A stretch of DNA of 64,000 nucleotides from Oceanicoccus sp. KOV_DT_Chl (lineage in GTDB: Bacteria > Pseudomonadota > Gammaproteobacteria > Pseudomonadales > Dasaniaceae). This document shows, one piece after another, positions 8,455 to 17,769 of this stretch. The position numbers and the translations under genes are program-made. Location of the stretch: contig NZ_FQLF01000005.1 of the NCBI RefSeq assembly GCF_900120175.1, positions 64,501-128,500 of the forward strand, given 5' to 3'. Under the pieces are notes generated by a model, which was not told the origin of the DNA, made no database searches, and worked only from the letters and a program-made list of their open reading frames with translations. Position 1 is the stretch's first letter. Every line of letters starts with the position of its first letter.

Positions 8455-9450
8455 ATGACTGAAACTGAAAAATTACAGCAGCTCATCGGCCACCGGCTTG
8501 GTCCTTATAAAAGTTTCAATCCGGTTAACCGTGCGCAAATTTGGCAGTGGTGCGCGGCGATGGGCGATCACAACCCGCTCTACCTCAATGATGACTACCG
8601 CCCAAAAACCGAATTTAGCCAAGCCGTCGCACCTCCGGCGATGATGCAAATGTGGACCATGCGCGACTTTAATGACTGCTACGCCCCCGGCTCTACCAGC
8701 GACCGTCCCTATCAAGTTTTTGATGATATGACAGCGTTGGGTTATCCCGGTAATGTCGCCGTGAGCTATGACATTCATTTCAAACGACTACTAACCGAAG
8801 GGGAACGTCCGCTACACCACACCACCGTGGTTACCATCAGCGACAAAAAATCAACAGCCTTAGGTGACGGTTTTTTTGTCACGGAAAAAGTCGAATACAG
8901 CACCGAACAAGATCAAACTTTTGCCGAAGCGCTTATTACTTACTTTCAATACCAACCCAAAAACGATCACAACAGCTCGGTAACTAACACACTCACTGAG
9001 CGGAAAGAAGAATCCGCTGTTGAAAATCAGTGGCAACCCGACTTTAAAGATATTCACAGCAAGCAGCTCAACATTGGCGATACCTTGCCTGAACTGGCTA
9101 TTACCATTGACCATCGGCTGATCGTCGGCGGCGCCATTGCCAGCCAGGATTTTATTCCGGTGCATCACAACCTCCCCGCCGCACAAGCCGCAGGCATGCC
9201 CGATATCTTTATGAATATACTGACCACCAGCGGCCTCTGTACCCGCTACCTGACTGACTGGGCCGGGCCCGCCAGTCGCTTGCAACATCTAAGCTTTAAT
9301 TTATTGGCCCCAAACCATCCCGGCGACTGCATGACTATGCAGGGTCAGATAAAAAATATTGAAGCACCCAAAGTCACCGTCGACTTTGCGGGTAAAAACA
9401 GTCTGGGCTTTCATGTCACCGGCAGCGCCACACTGTTGTTAAGCGCCTAA
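8455..9450 (+). CDS. two-domain MaoC-like enoyl-CoA hydratase (FAS1-like dehydratase + MaoC)
   Basis: A 331-residue protein with two hotdog domains. The first (about residues 10-165) has the MaoC_dehydrat_N-like segment MGDHNPLYLND followed by APPAMM; the position of the usual catalytic histidine is a tyrosine. The second (about 200-330) has SQDFIPVHHN, which keeps the Asp and His of hydratase 2. So the C-terminal half is likely catalytic and the N-terminal half may shape the pocket, as in the ChsH1-ChsH2 pair of steroid degraders. The open frame begins at 8284, but ATG 8455 lies just after the previous stop. Probable role: hydration of an enoyl-CoA. Confidence 0.82.
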   Translation: MTETEKLQQLIGHRLGPYKSFNPVNRAQIWQWCAAMGDHNPLYLNDDYRPKTEFSQAVAPPAMMQMWTMRDFNDCYAPGSTSDRPYQVFDDMTALGYPGNVAVSYDIHFKRLLTEGERPLHHTTVVTISDKKSTALGDGFFVTEKVEYSTEQDQTFAEALITYFQYQPKNDHNSSVTNTLTERKEESAVENQWQPDFKDIHSKQLNIGDTLPELAITIDHRLIVGGAIASQDFIPVHHNLPAAQAAGMPDIFMNILTTSGLCTRYLTDWAGPASRLQHLSFNLLAPNHPGDCMTMQGQIKNIEAPKVTVDFAGKNSLGFHVTGSATLLLSA

Positions 9451-9472
9451 CACTTAATACGAGGTTTTAAAG

Positions 9473-10287
<815 letters not shown>

Positions 10288-10316
10288 ATTTATTACTTTT
10301 TGTTTGAGGAAATACC

Positions 10317-11075
10317 ATGAGTTTACTCGCCAATAAAATCGCTCTCGTCACCGGCTCCGGAATGGGTATAGGTCGCGCCATTGCCATTGCCTACGCCCGT
10401 GAAGGTGCCAGCGTGGTCGTGGCCGATTTCAATAGTGACGCCGGCCAGGAAACGGTTGCCCTGATTCAAGCGCAAAACGGTAACGCTATCTTTGTGCAAA
10501 GCGATGTCAGCAAAGAAGAACAAGTCGCCGCCACCATCAAAGCCGCCATCGATCACTACGGCCGTTTGGATATTGCCTGCAACAGTGCCGCCGTTAGCCG
10601 AGGTTCAGGCCCCATTCACGAATACGACCGCGAAGTCTTCGACCACACGTTAGAAATGTGCCTCACCAATACCTGGCTGTGTATGAAGTATGAAATCCCC
10701 GCCATGCTAGCCAATGGCGGCGGTGCCATCGTCAACATATCCTCCAACGCCTCACTCAAAGGCCAAGCCTTTAACACCGCCTACGCCGCCGCCAAATCCG
10801 GCGTCAATATTCTCACCAAAAGTTCCGCCGCGGAATATGGCAGCCAGGGCATTCGTATCAATGCCGTCTCACCAGGCGTCATTCGCACACCCGGCATAGA
10901 AAAATATTTTGAAGAGCAACCAAAAATAGCGGAAGGGCTAAAACGTGCTGCGGTGATGAATCGATTGGGGGAACCGGAAGAAATTGCTGAGGCAGTAGTT
11001 TTTCTTTCCTCAGAACGGGCGTCGTTTATTACTGGACAGATTTTGTCGGTGGATGGTGGCGGCTCAATAAAATAA
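10317..11075 (+). CDS. SDR oxidoreductase, last gene of the operon
   Basis: A 252-residue classical SDR with the full motif set: GSGMGIG (13-19), CNSAAVS in place of NNAG, ISSNAS with the catalytic serine, TAYAAAKSG with Tyr and Lys, and the C-terminal VDGGG. GAGG precedes ATG 10317 at normal spacing. Three SDRs in one operon with an ene-reductase and a hydratase suggest stepwise oxidation and reduction of one ring substrate. A short inverted repeat follows (11091-11111, 8-bp arms) without a T-run, so it is at best a weak terminator. Confidence 0.88.
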   Translation: MSLLANKIALVTGSGMGIGRAIAIAYAREGASVVVADFNSDAGQETVALIQAQNGNAIFVQSDVSKEEQVAATIKAAIDHYGRLDIACNSAAVSRGSGPIHEYDREVFDHTLEMCLTNTWLCMKYEIPAMLANGGGAIVNISSNASLKGQAFNTAYAAAKSGVNILTKSSAAEYGSQGIRINAVSPGVIRTPGIEKYFEEQPKIAEGLKRAAVMNRLGEPEEIAEAVVFLSSERASFITGQILSVDGGGSIK

Positions 11076-11514
11076 GGGCTTAGCCACCATTACTGTATGA
11101 TTTATACAGTATCAGTAAAAATCAGAAAAAACGGCCTCCTTCCCTAGAAGTTGGATTATAAGTGCTCAATATTTTTATACTAAGGATATCAATGTGTTAG
11201 AGTTGCCAGTTTGTAAATGTTCGGCAACTTATACCGACTCATCCTATGTAAGTGATTATCGACTACTTATATAGGACGCGTCGGTTGAATTATTCAAGAT
11301 TGCAGGTAAGATGCTTTCACAATAAAAATCAAAAGCTTAGGGATGAAATATTAATGCCGATGGAAAGACTTATACTGACCAGTCAGCAATTACCTCTGTT
11401 TTTACAACTTATACCGACTGGTCTGTGTAAATATACATATACCGACTGGTCGATATAATAAGCGTTATTTTCCAATGAATTATTGCTCTATTTTTTTACG
11501 GTAGGTTTAGACAC
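11076..11514. other. intergenic region with operator array, no gene
   Basis: No convincing gene lies between the SDR operon and the TpsB gene. It contains a hairpin at 11091-11111 (TACTGTAT/ATACAGTA) and a set of five related palindromes at 11229-11458, described separately. The composition is more AT-rich than the operon before it, marking the start of the accessory segment. Confidence 0.7.
11229..11458. promoter_or_regulatory. array of five related 22-bp operator-like palindromes
   Basis: Five sites share half-sites close to TTATACCGAC and GTCGGTATAA around a 2-bp centre: 11229-11250 (right half poor), 11268-11289, 11370-11391, 11409-11430 and 11437-11458. The last two are 28 bp apart centre to centre and are the best matches. 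Length and symmetry suit a TetR-type repressor. A sixth related site lies ahead of the MFS gene at 22421-22442. The array ends 57 bp before the TpsB start, so it probably controls that gene. Confidence 0.6.
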
Positions 11515-13091
11515 ATGAATAAAAACCTTTTTTTTTTACCGCCAGCCTAGCCTTTTGTGGAGCTGCTTCCGCTGACGATATGACAGTGGGCAACTGCATG
11601 GTAACTGGCGTTACGCAAATATCTGCCGATGCAGTGATACAGGCACTGCCTGGCTGTACTTCAGAGCGGACTGATGAAGCTGACGCGGTACAGACGGCGG
11701 CAGGGTTGGAACGCGCATTACGAAACAATGGTGCATTTGCGGCCAAGGTGTATCCAAGCTGGGATGAGCCAACTCAGCGCATCACGCTCACAGTTATAGA
11801 AGGACGACTGGCCGCTGACGGCATTGTGCTGGGCAGTTCCAGCCCGCGTGTTGACGATAAGATTATTATGAGTCAGCTGCAAAATATTCTTGTGCCGGGC
11901 AGTACACTCACCGCCAGAAAATACGAACGCGCAATTTTGCTGACCAATGATCTGCCCGGCGTGGGTGGCTCCGAAAGCGTGTTGTTCCCTGCCGATACGG
12001 TGGGTGAGGCGAAATTTGAATTACATCCTGCAGAAGGCAAGCTTGTTGATGGCCATGCGTATTACGACAACTTTGGCAGCAGCTATACCGGCCGTAATCG
12101 CTTCGGCGCAAGCCTCGACATTAATAGCCCGTTCCATGCGGGTGAAAAGTTCAGTGTCGGTGCCAATGCCACGGATGAAGGATCCGTTTTTGGTTATCTC
12201 GATGGCAGTATGCCGCTTTTCGTGTCGGGCTTGCGGGCGGGATTTACTGTGGATTCATTGGATTACAAAACCAATGAACCGAATAATCTACGTGGAACTT
12301 CGGATCATATTTCGGCGTATTTGACTTACCCTTTTATTCGCTCTCGGCAACTGAATCTGCAGGGTGAGCTGCGCTATGGGCGGGAAAGCATGGAAGACAA
12401 GACCGATCTTTCCACCGTGACCGATCGCGTGGTCGATGCCAGTTCATTCAAACTGAGCGGCGACTATGCCGATGGACTATGGGGCGGCGGCCTCAACACA
12501 ATGGAGCTTGATCTGGTTTTTGGCAATCTTGATTTGAGCGGTTATGCCCCCTACGAACTGGAGGATGCACAAACGGCAAAAACTGAAGGCCAGTTTGCAC
12601 GTTTTAGCTGGACACTTTCTCGTCTGCAACATCTAACGGGCAACTGGCAGAGCCTGCTTGAGTTTGCTGGGCAAGCGGCATCCAAGCGCCTTGATGGCAG
12701 CCAAGCCATTGCTTTTGGTGGAGCACATGATTTCCCTGGTTACTACAGTGGCGAAGTGCTCGGTGATGAAGGTCGGCGCCTGCACTGGGATTTGCGTTAT
12801 AACGTGCCGAATCCCTGGCTTGGTGGGCAGCAACAATGGTCAGTTTTTTATGGCTATGGATGGATTCAGACCCATGCAAAAGACATTGTCGGCGGCCTGA
12901 TTGTGCCCGGCATTGACGAAGAAAGTTATACTTTGCAATCCGCAGGGCTGGGATTTAGCCAGATTTTTTCCACATTTCAGGTGCAGGCAGCAGTAGGGTG
13001 GCGAATCAATAATGAAATTCCCGATGCGCTGCTCGATGGCAGCCCCAACGACAAACTGCACGGTTGGATTCAACTGGTTTACAACTTTTAG
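11515..13091 (+). CDS. two-partner secretion transporter (TpsB, ShlB/FhaC/HecB family)
   Basis: Outer-membrane pore of the Omp85 superfamily that exports a partner protein. The open frame from 11580 lacks a signal peptide. An ATG at 11515 begins MNKNL, a phenylalanine run and ASLAFCGAASADD, a clean signal peptide, in frame only if the T10 tract at 11528-11537 has one more T. After it come a POTRA-like region (about residues 25-150, with VIEGRLAADGIVL) and a beta-barrel region with HAYYDNFGSSYTGRNR, ending in a C-terminal Phe (IQLVYNF) as needed for BAM insertion. No TpsA gene follows; the next gene encodes a repeat protein. Confidence 0.82.
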
Positions 13092-13102
13092 GAGTTTAAG
13101 GC

Positions 13103-14847
13103 ATGAATAAGAATATTTTAGCTGTCAGTGCAGGCTTATTGGTCGCGGCATCGTTATTGCCAATATGCGCACAAGCTTGCGTCACCAAGTCAGGCAAAGA
13201 TTGCACCAGCACTGTTGCAAATAAAGTTGACCATAAAGTGAAGCTAGGCAAAGTGGCGCCGGCTGCCAATGTGGGGGCGGTAGCACACACATCAGCGCCC
13301 GTTGGCATCGGGCAGGTCGCAACCACAGATCTACAGGTTAGCCCTTCAACACAAGAAATTTTTTATATCATGCCTCAGGTGATTAAACTTGATGGTACCC
13401 CTGTCCCACCACACTTGATACCTAACAATATTATTAAAAGTTCGAGTGGCATAGTAAATCCTGATGGTTCGTTAACCCAGCATGCCATTGATATGGGCTG
13501 GCAGACCATTACCGTCAAAGTGCCGGGGCAGATAGTGGTGCCTACACCCACAGCCGTGCCGTCGCCACGGGCGCCAGCATTGGCTCCTGCACAGTCATCC
13601 ATCAACGGACATATGCAGGTTTTTTATCATCAGTTAAGCCCCGAGAAACCTAAAAAACTGAATAAGCCCGGTGCGCATCGAGAAATTGTCGCTTCCTATT
13701 CGGTGGAGCAAATGCGCAGCCGAGGGCTTATCAATCAGACTGGAAGGTTAACGCTACAAGCCAGGCAACAAGGTTTTGCTACCACTATCACCCCATTGCC
13801 TGGGGTGCAGTATTACCGCACTCACAACGGACAGCAAATTCCTTTAACGCCACAGCAGACCCAGGCCTTGATTCAAGCCGGCCCGATTGGTATAGATGGC
13901 GCACTGAACCAAGCAGCCATAGATCATGGGTATTCTATGGTGATTAACAGGCCTGCGGAGCCTCTGCCTCAGCAGCTGGCCGCGCTGGGGCAGGCACCAC
14001 CGCAGACGGCGCCGCCACAGTTGGCTCCGGGCGTGACACCGGCGCAGCCAACGATACTTGGTAATGTGGCAGTGGTATATGAGCAAAGAGGGATTGATAA
14101 AAATCAAAAGCTGCTCAAACAAGGCCACGACACTCATATGGTGACCGGTTCTTATACCCTGCGACAGATGATTGACAGGGGATGGGCAATGCCTTCTGGC
14201 ACGTTAACCGATGCGGGGAGGCAGAATGCAATCACTCGCACTGTAACGCCGTTGCCGAGTGTTCAGTACTACGCGCGTAGACCGAATGGACAGCTGATTG
14301 CACTTACGCCGCAACAAACTCGTCAATTACTCGGAACCCCGTCGGTTAATCCTGATGGTACGTTGACTCAACAGGGTATTGATCATGGGTTTTCCGTGGC
14401 GGTGCAGACGCAACCCAACCTCGCCCCACAACAAGTGGTCGCGCCGGGCCAAGCAGCTCCGAATAAAGCACCAACACCACAGCAAGTGGCAGCACCCAAC
14501 CTAGCCCCACAACAAGTGGTTGCGCCGGGCCAAGCCGCTCCGGATAAAGTACCAACACCACAACAAGTGGCAGCACCCAACCTAGCCCCACAACAAGTGG
14601 TTGCGCCGGCCAAGCAGCACCGGATAAAGTGCCCACGCCACAACCAGTAACGACACCGAATCTTCTACCAACTCCTCTGTTATCTGGGAACCTGAGCAAT
14701 AGCAAGGCTGCTCAGCATACTAACGGTCCTGTTGAGGTGTATCACCCATTGCATGGTGCCACCTATGATTATGCCGATGCTATACAAACAGGGGATCCAG
14801 CCTTCCATTTGGTTGTTGTCGGGTTTAAGGAACCAAAAAACCAGTAA
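13103..14847 (+). CDS. exported proline/glutamine-rich repeat protein, likely partner of the TpsB
   Basis: I do not recognise this family. It has a signal peptide (about 1-25, ending ICAQA), then a region with five copies of a roughly 28-residue motif of the form G-x-[IL]-N-x-x-G-x-L-T-x-x-A-x-x-x-G-[FWY] (for example VNPDGSLTQHAIDMGW), arranged in two longer units of about 115 residues that contain TPLP-VQYY and LTPQQT. A proline-rich tail of three 27-residue repeats follows. The first frame stops at 14650; comparison of the repeats shows one G missing at 14608, and the true end is 14847 (VVVGFKEPKNQ). It starts 11 bp after the TpsB gene. No TPS secretion domain or beta-helix signature is seen. 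Confidence 0.7.
14417..14658 (+). repeat. three tandem 81-bp repeats encoding a Pro/Gln-rich tail
   Basis: Units at 14417-14497, 14498-14578 and 14579-14658 are nearly identical and each encodes NLAPQQVVAPGQAAP plus a KxPTPQQVAAP-like part (27 residues). The third is one base short (GCCGGCC instead of GCCGGGCC), which gives the frameshift in the host gene. Confidence 0.9.
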
Positions 14848-15284
14848 CCGTGACGCAAAAAAAAATAACAAGCGGCTACTGGGGACTGCATTACGTTGCT
14901 CTTCATGCAGCGCCGGAGCCGAGCGTTATGCGTTTCCATAAAGTATGAATTTCTCGAAATTTGAAACAAAGATGTACCTGTTTTTGGCCGAGTCCATGGG
15001 CTCAGAAGCGACCCTATCCGCATGTGAATTCGAGGGCGGGAAATAATACTGGACAGGCACTGACCAATACTGACCAGTAATAATAATACTGGACAGGCAC
15101 TGACCAATAATAAAAAACTGACCTCCATTCTCATCTAAAAAAACACCGAATTTCTACACCAAGTAGTTAACCCGGTCAGAAATCACAGGACAAACACAGC
15201 CCCAACCAAAAATCCCTGTTTTTCAGCAGCCGTTATCCCTGAGCCATAACGCTCATCAATATCAATAGTGACCTGGTTGGGAGA

Positions 15285-15487
15285 TTAGGCGGTGTTTTTA
15301 ACGCGTTGCCGTTTTTTAGCAAAGCGTTTGTGATAGATTTTCTCAAAGGCCGTGGCATTGATCAACCAGGTTTTCGGCTCTATGCCTAACCGTTCGAGTA
15401 TCGGTGGCAAGTGCAGGGCAATAGCCCCGCGCTTGTCATCGCAGATGGCTCTGCCGGTAAAATCAACTAAGGTCAGGTAATCATCCA
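15285..15487 (-). pseudogene. RAYT transposase fragment (last ~67 codons)
   Basis: This piece matches the C-terminal end of the full transposase at 16497-17468 almost exactly (DDYLTLVDFTGRAICDDKRG to QRVKNTA). It is cut off by the left end of the next copy at 15491. It has no catalytic residues and is not expected to be functional. Confidence 0.85.
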
Positions 15488-15693
15488 TAAAATAATACTG
15501 GACAGGCACTGACCAATAATAAAAAACTGACCTCCATTCTCATCTAAAAAAACACCGAATTTCTACACCAAGTAGCTAACCCGGTCAGAAATCACAGGAC
15601 AAACACAGCCCCAACCACAAATCCCTGTTTTTCAGCAGCCGTTATCCCTGAGCCATAACGCTCATCAATATCAATAGTGACCTAGTTGGGAGA

Positions 15694-16221
15694 TTAGGCG
15701 GTGTTTTTAACGCGTTGCCGTTTTTTAGCAAAACGTTTGTGATAGATTTTCTCAAAGGCCGTGGCATTGATCAGCCAGGTTTTCCGCTCTATGCCTAACC
15801 GTTCGAGTATCGGTGGCAGGTCTAGAGCAATAACCCCTCGCTTGTCATCGCAGATGGCTCTGCCGGTAAAATCAACTAAGGTCAGGTAATCATCCAGGCT
15901 GAAGAGTAAGCCCTGTTGTGTGTTGAGGGTGATATTGCCCTCAAATGACAGCAGTGGTTTGAGGGGAACATTAAAGGTATTGAGCTGCTGTGAGGCGAGC
16001 AGCTCGCTAATGGATTCTGCGAGGTTTAGCGATGGGCTGATTCGCTCTTTAATACTGGTATGCTCTGATTCCTCTGGAGTGGGCGCCATTGCTGCGCGTA
16101 TTGGGTTGAGATCCACATAGGCCATACAACTCAGCAGTGCTTCTTGCGTTAACAAAGCTTGCGAGTGGTAACGGGCTTCCCAGAAGTGGCCTCGGCAACC
16201 ATCCTCTTTATTGGCCATGCG
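15694..16221 (-). pseudogene. RAYT transposase fragment (last ~175 codons)
   Basis: The sequence matches the full-length transposase from MANKEDGCRGHFWEARYHSQ to the C-terminus. It lacks the HUH domain. The open frame starts upstream within the reverse of the repeat (MVSACPVLLR), an accident of the junction. Small differences from the full copy (for instance SFEGN for PFEGN) show it is a separate, slightly diverged duplicate. Confidence 0.87.
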
Positions 16222-16300
16222 TAATAATACTGGACAGGCACTGACCAATAATTAAAAAACTGACTTCCATTCTCATCTAAAAAAGGTCAATAATAATACT

Positions 16301-17543
16301 GGACAGGCACTGACCAATAATTAAAAAACTGACTTCCATTCTCATCTAAAAAAAATACCGGATTTCTACACCAAGTAGTTAACCCGGTCAGAGATCACAG
16401 GACAAACACAGCCCCAACCACAAATCCCTGTTTTTCAGCAGCCGTTATCCCTGAGCCATAACGCTCATCAATATCAATAGTGACCTAGTTGGGAGATTAG
16501 GCGGTGTTTTTAACGCGTTGCCGTTTTTTAGCAAAACGTTTGTGATAGATTTTCTCAAAGGCCGTGGCATTGATCAGCCAGGTTTTCCGCTCTATGCCTA
16601 ACCGTTCGAGTATCGGTGGCAAGTGCAGGGCAATAGCCCCGCGCTTGTCATCGCAGATGGCTCTGCCGGTAAAATCAACTAAGGTCAGGTAATCATCCAG
16701 GCTGAAGAGTAAGCCCTGTTGTGTATTGAGGGTGATATTGCCCTCAAATGGCAGCAGCGGTTTGAGGGGAACATTAAAGGTATTGAGCTGCTGTGAGGCG
16801 AGCAGCTCGCTAATGGATTCTGCGAGGTTTAGCGATGGGCTGATTCGCTCTTTAATACTGGTATGCTCTGATTCCTCTGGGGTGGGCGCCATTGCTGCGC
16901 GTATTGGGTTGAGATCCACATAGGTCATACAACTCAGCAGTGCTTCTTGCGTTAACAAAGCTTGCGAGTGGTAACGGGCTTCCCAGAAGTGGCCTCGGCA
17001 ACCATCCTCTTTATTGGCCATGCGGGCGATGGGCTCGTTAAGGCATTTCATAAACCAGCTAATATCCCCTAACCGCTGGCGATAGGTGTGAATAATCTCG
17101 TTCACTGTCTGTCGTTCCGCGTCATCAAGCCATACCCCCTTGCTGTATTGTTGAATCAGCAAAGGTCCTTTAAATAGACTGGTCCAGCGTTCCACGACTT
17201 CCTGATGGGTCCAATCATCCACCCCTTCAGGAGAAAGCTTAACGACCAGATGCAAGTGATTGGACATCACCGCATAAGCAGCAATATCAATGGCAAATAT
17301 CGAACTGAGTAAATGAATCCGCTGTTCGATAAAGAGCCTGCGGTGGGAGTAATCCGCTCCTGTGGCATGATCAACCCCGCACAGAAACGAGCGGCGCACA
17401 CAGCGGGAAGTAATATGATAGAAGGGCGTGTCATCGACACAGATGAGTGATTTTCTGGGAAGTGTCATCGTAATTCCTTTTACGAAGTATGTGCGCTGAC
17501 GTTAAAGCGGTGTTATTGTTTTGTCAATGTTGAGTGCCTGTCC
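16301..17543 (-). mobile_element. full-length RAYT/IS200-like element
   Basis: The element is bounded by GGACAGGCACT at 16301-16311 and its inverse AGTGCCTGTCC at 17533-17543, about 1.24 kb apart, around one intact transposase gene. Y1 transposases usually act on hairpins rather than classical inverted ends, so I regard these 11-mers as part of the recognition sequence. No target-site duplication is evident. Confidence 0.7.
16497..17468 (-). CDS. REP-associated tyrosine transposase (Y1, IS200-like)
   Basis: Single-strand DNA transposase or REP-processing enzyme of 323 residues. The HUH motif is in AVMSNHLHLVVK (near 67-78), and the region GHFWEARYHSQALL near 160-173 is characteristic of the RAYT group; RAYT proteins also carry a conserved nucleophilic tyrosine whose position I cannot fix. 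The N-terminus (PFYHITSRCVRRSFLCG) is also typical of RAYTs. Two truncated duplicates lie directly downstream on the same strand. The gene looks intact, with no shifts. Such proteins can mobilise short palindromic repeats. Confidence 0.9.
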   Translation of the reverse strand: MTLPRKSLICVDDTPFYHITSRCVRRSFLCGVDHATGADYSHRRLFIEQRIHLLSSIFAIDIAAYAVMSNHLHLVVKLSPEGVDDWTHQEVVERWTSLFKGPLLIQQYSKGVWLDDAERQTVNEIIHTYRQRLGDISWFMKCLNEPIARMANKEDGCRGHFWEARYHSQALLTQEALLSCMTYVDLNPIRAAMAPTPEESEHTSIKERISPSLNLAESISELLASQQLNTFNVPLKPLLPFEGNITLNTQQGLLFSLDDYLTLVDFTGRAICDDKRGAIALHLPPILERLGIERKTWLINATAFEKIYHKRFAKKRQRVKNTA

Positions 17544-17652
17544 TTGTGATTTTTGTGATTTTTTGCCTTTGGCTCTTATCAATATTCCATTACTGTTTAT
17601 TTACTGGCTAGTTGGTATAGTGCCATAAACCAAGGAAATATATTGGTTAACC

Positions 17653-17713
17653 GAGTAAAAACTACTGAGCCCGATTCAAAGAGTCAATCGCTTTTACTCT
17701 GAACCCCGAACTC
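17653..17713. repeat. degenerate copy 1 of a long inverted repeat
   Basis: The left arm is reduced to GAGTAAAAACTACTGA and the right arm reads CTTTTACTCTGAACCCCGAA. It is the weakest of three related hairpin elements and lies 57 bp before the patatin gene. Confidence 0.7.
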
Positions 17714-17769
17714 ACTCTTACTCCTGCTATGCACAGCAGGTAGTAACATTTACAAAAAGGAGAATGAAA

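Larger units (their letters stand above)
15042..16321. repeat. repeat family: five left ends of a RAYT-like element with nested truncated copies
   Basis: The segment AATAATACTGGACAGGCACT followed by GACCAATA occurs at 15042, 15082, 15491, 16223 and 16292. The copies at 15082 and 15491 are followed by the same sequence downstream of and into the 3' part of the transposase gene, cut after about 70 and 175 codons; those at 15042 and 16223 are short stubs of about 40 and 70 bp. Each copy is cut short on its right and abuts a new left end. Bases 14848-15041 before the array hold nothing that I recognise. Confidence 0.85.

Noticed and set aside
11252-11458. Open frame of 68 codons before the TpsB gene
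   Set aside because: It lies on the operator palindromes, has no convincing ribosome site and no family resemblance.
14680-15134. Minus-strand open frames between the repeat protein and the RAYT copies
   Set aside because: They run through the 3' end of the repeat protein gene and through repeat ends, and show no coherent protein features.
15042-16321. Spaced direct repeats that look like a CRISPR array
   Set aside because: The repeats are irregular in spacing (40, 409, 732 and 69 bp), and what lies between them is transposase sequence, not unique spacers. No cas genes are present.
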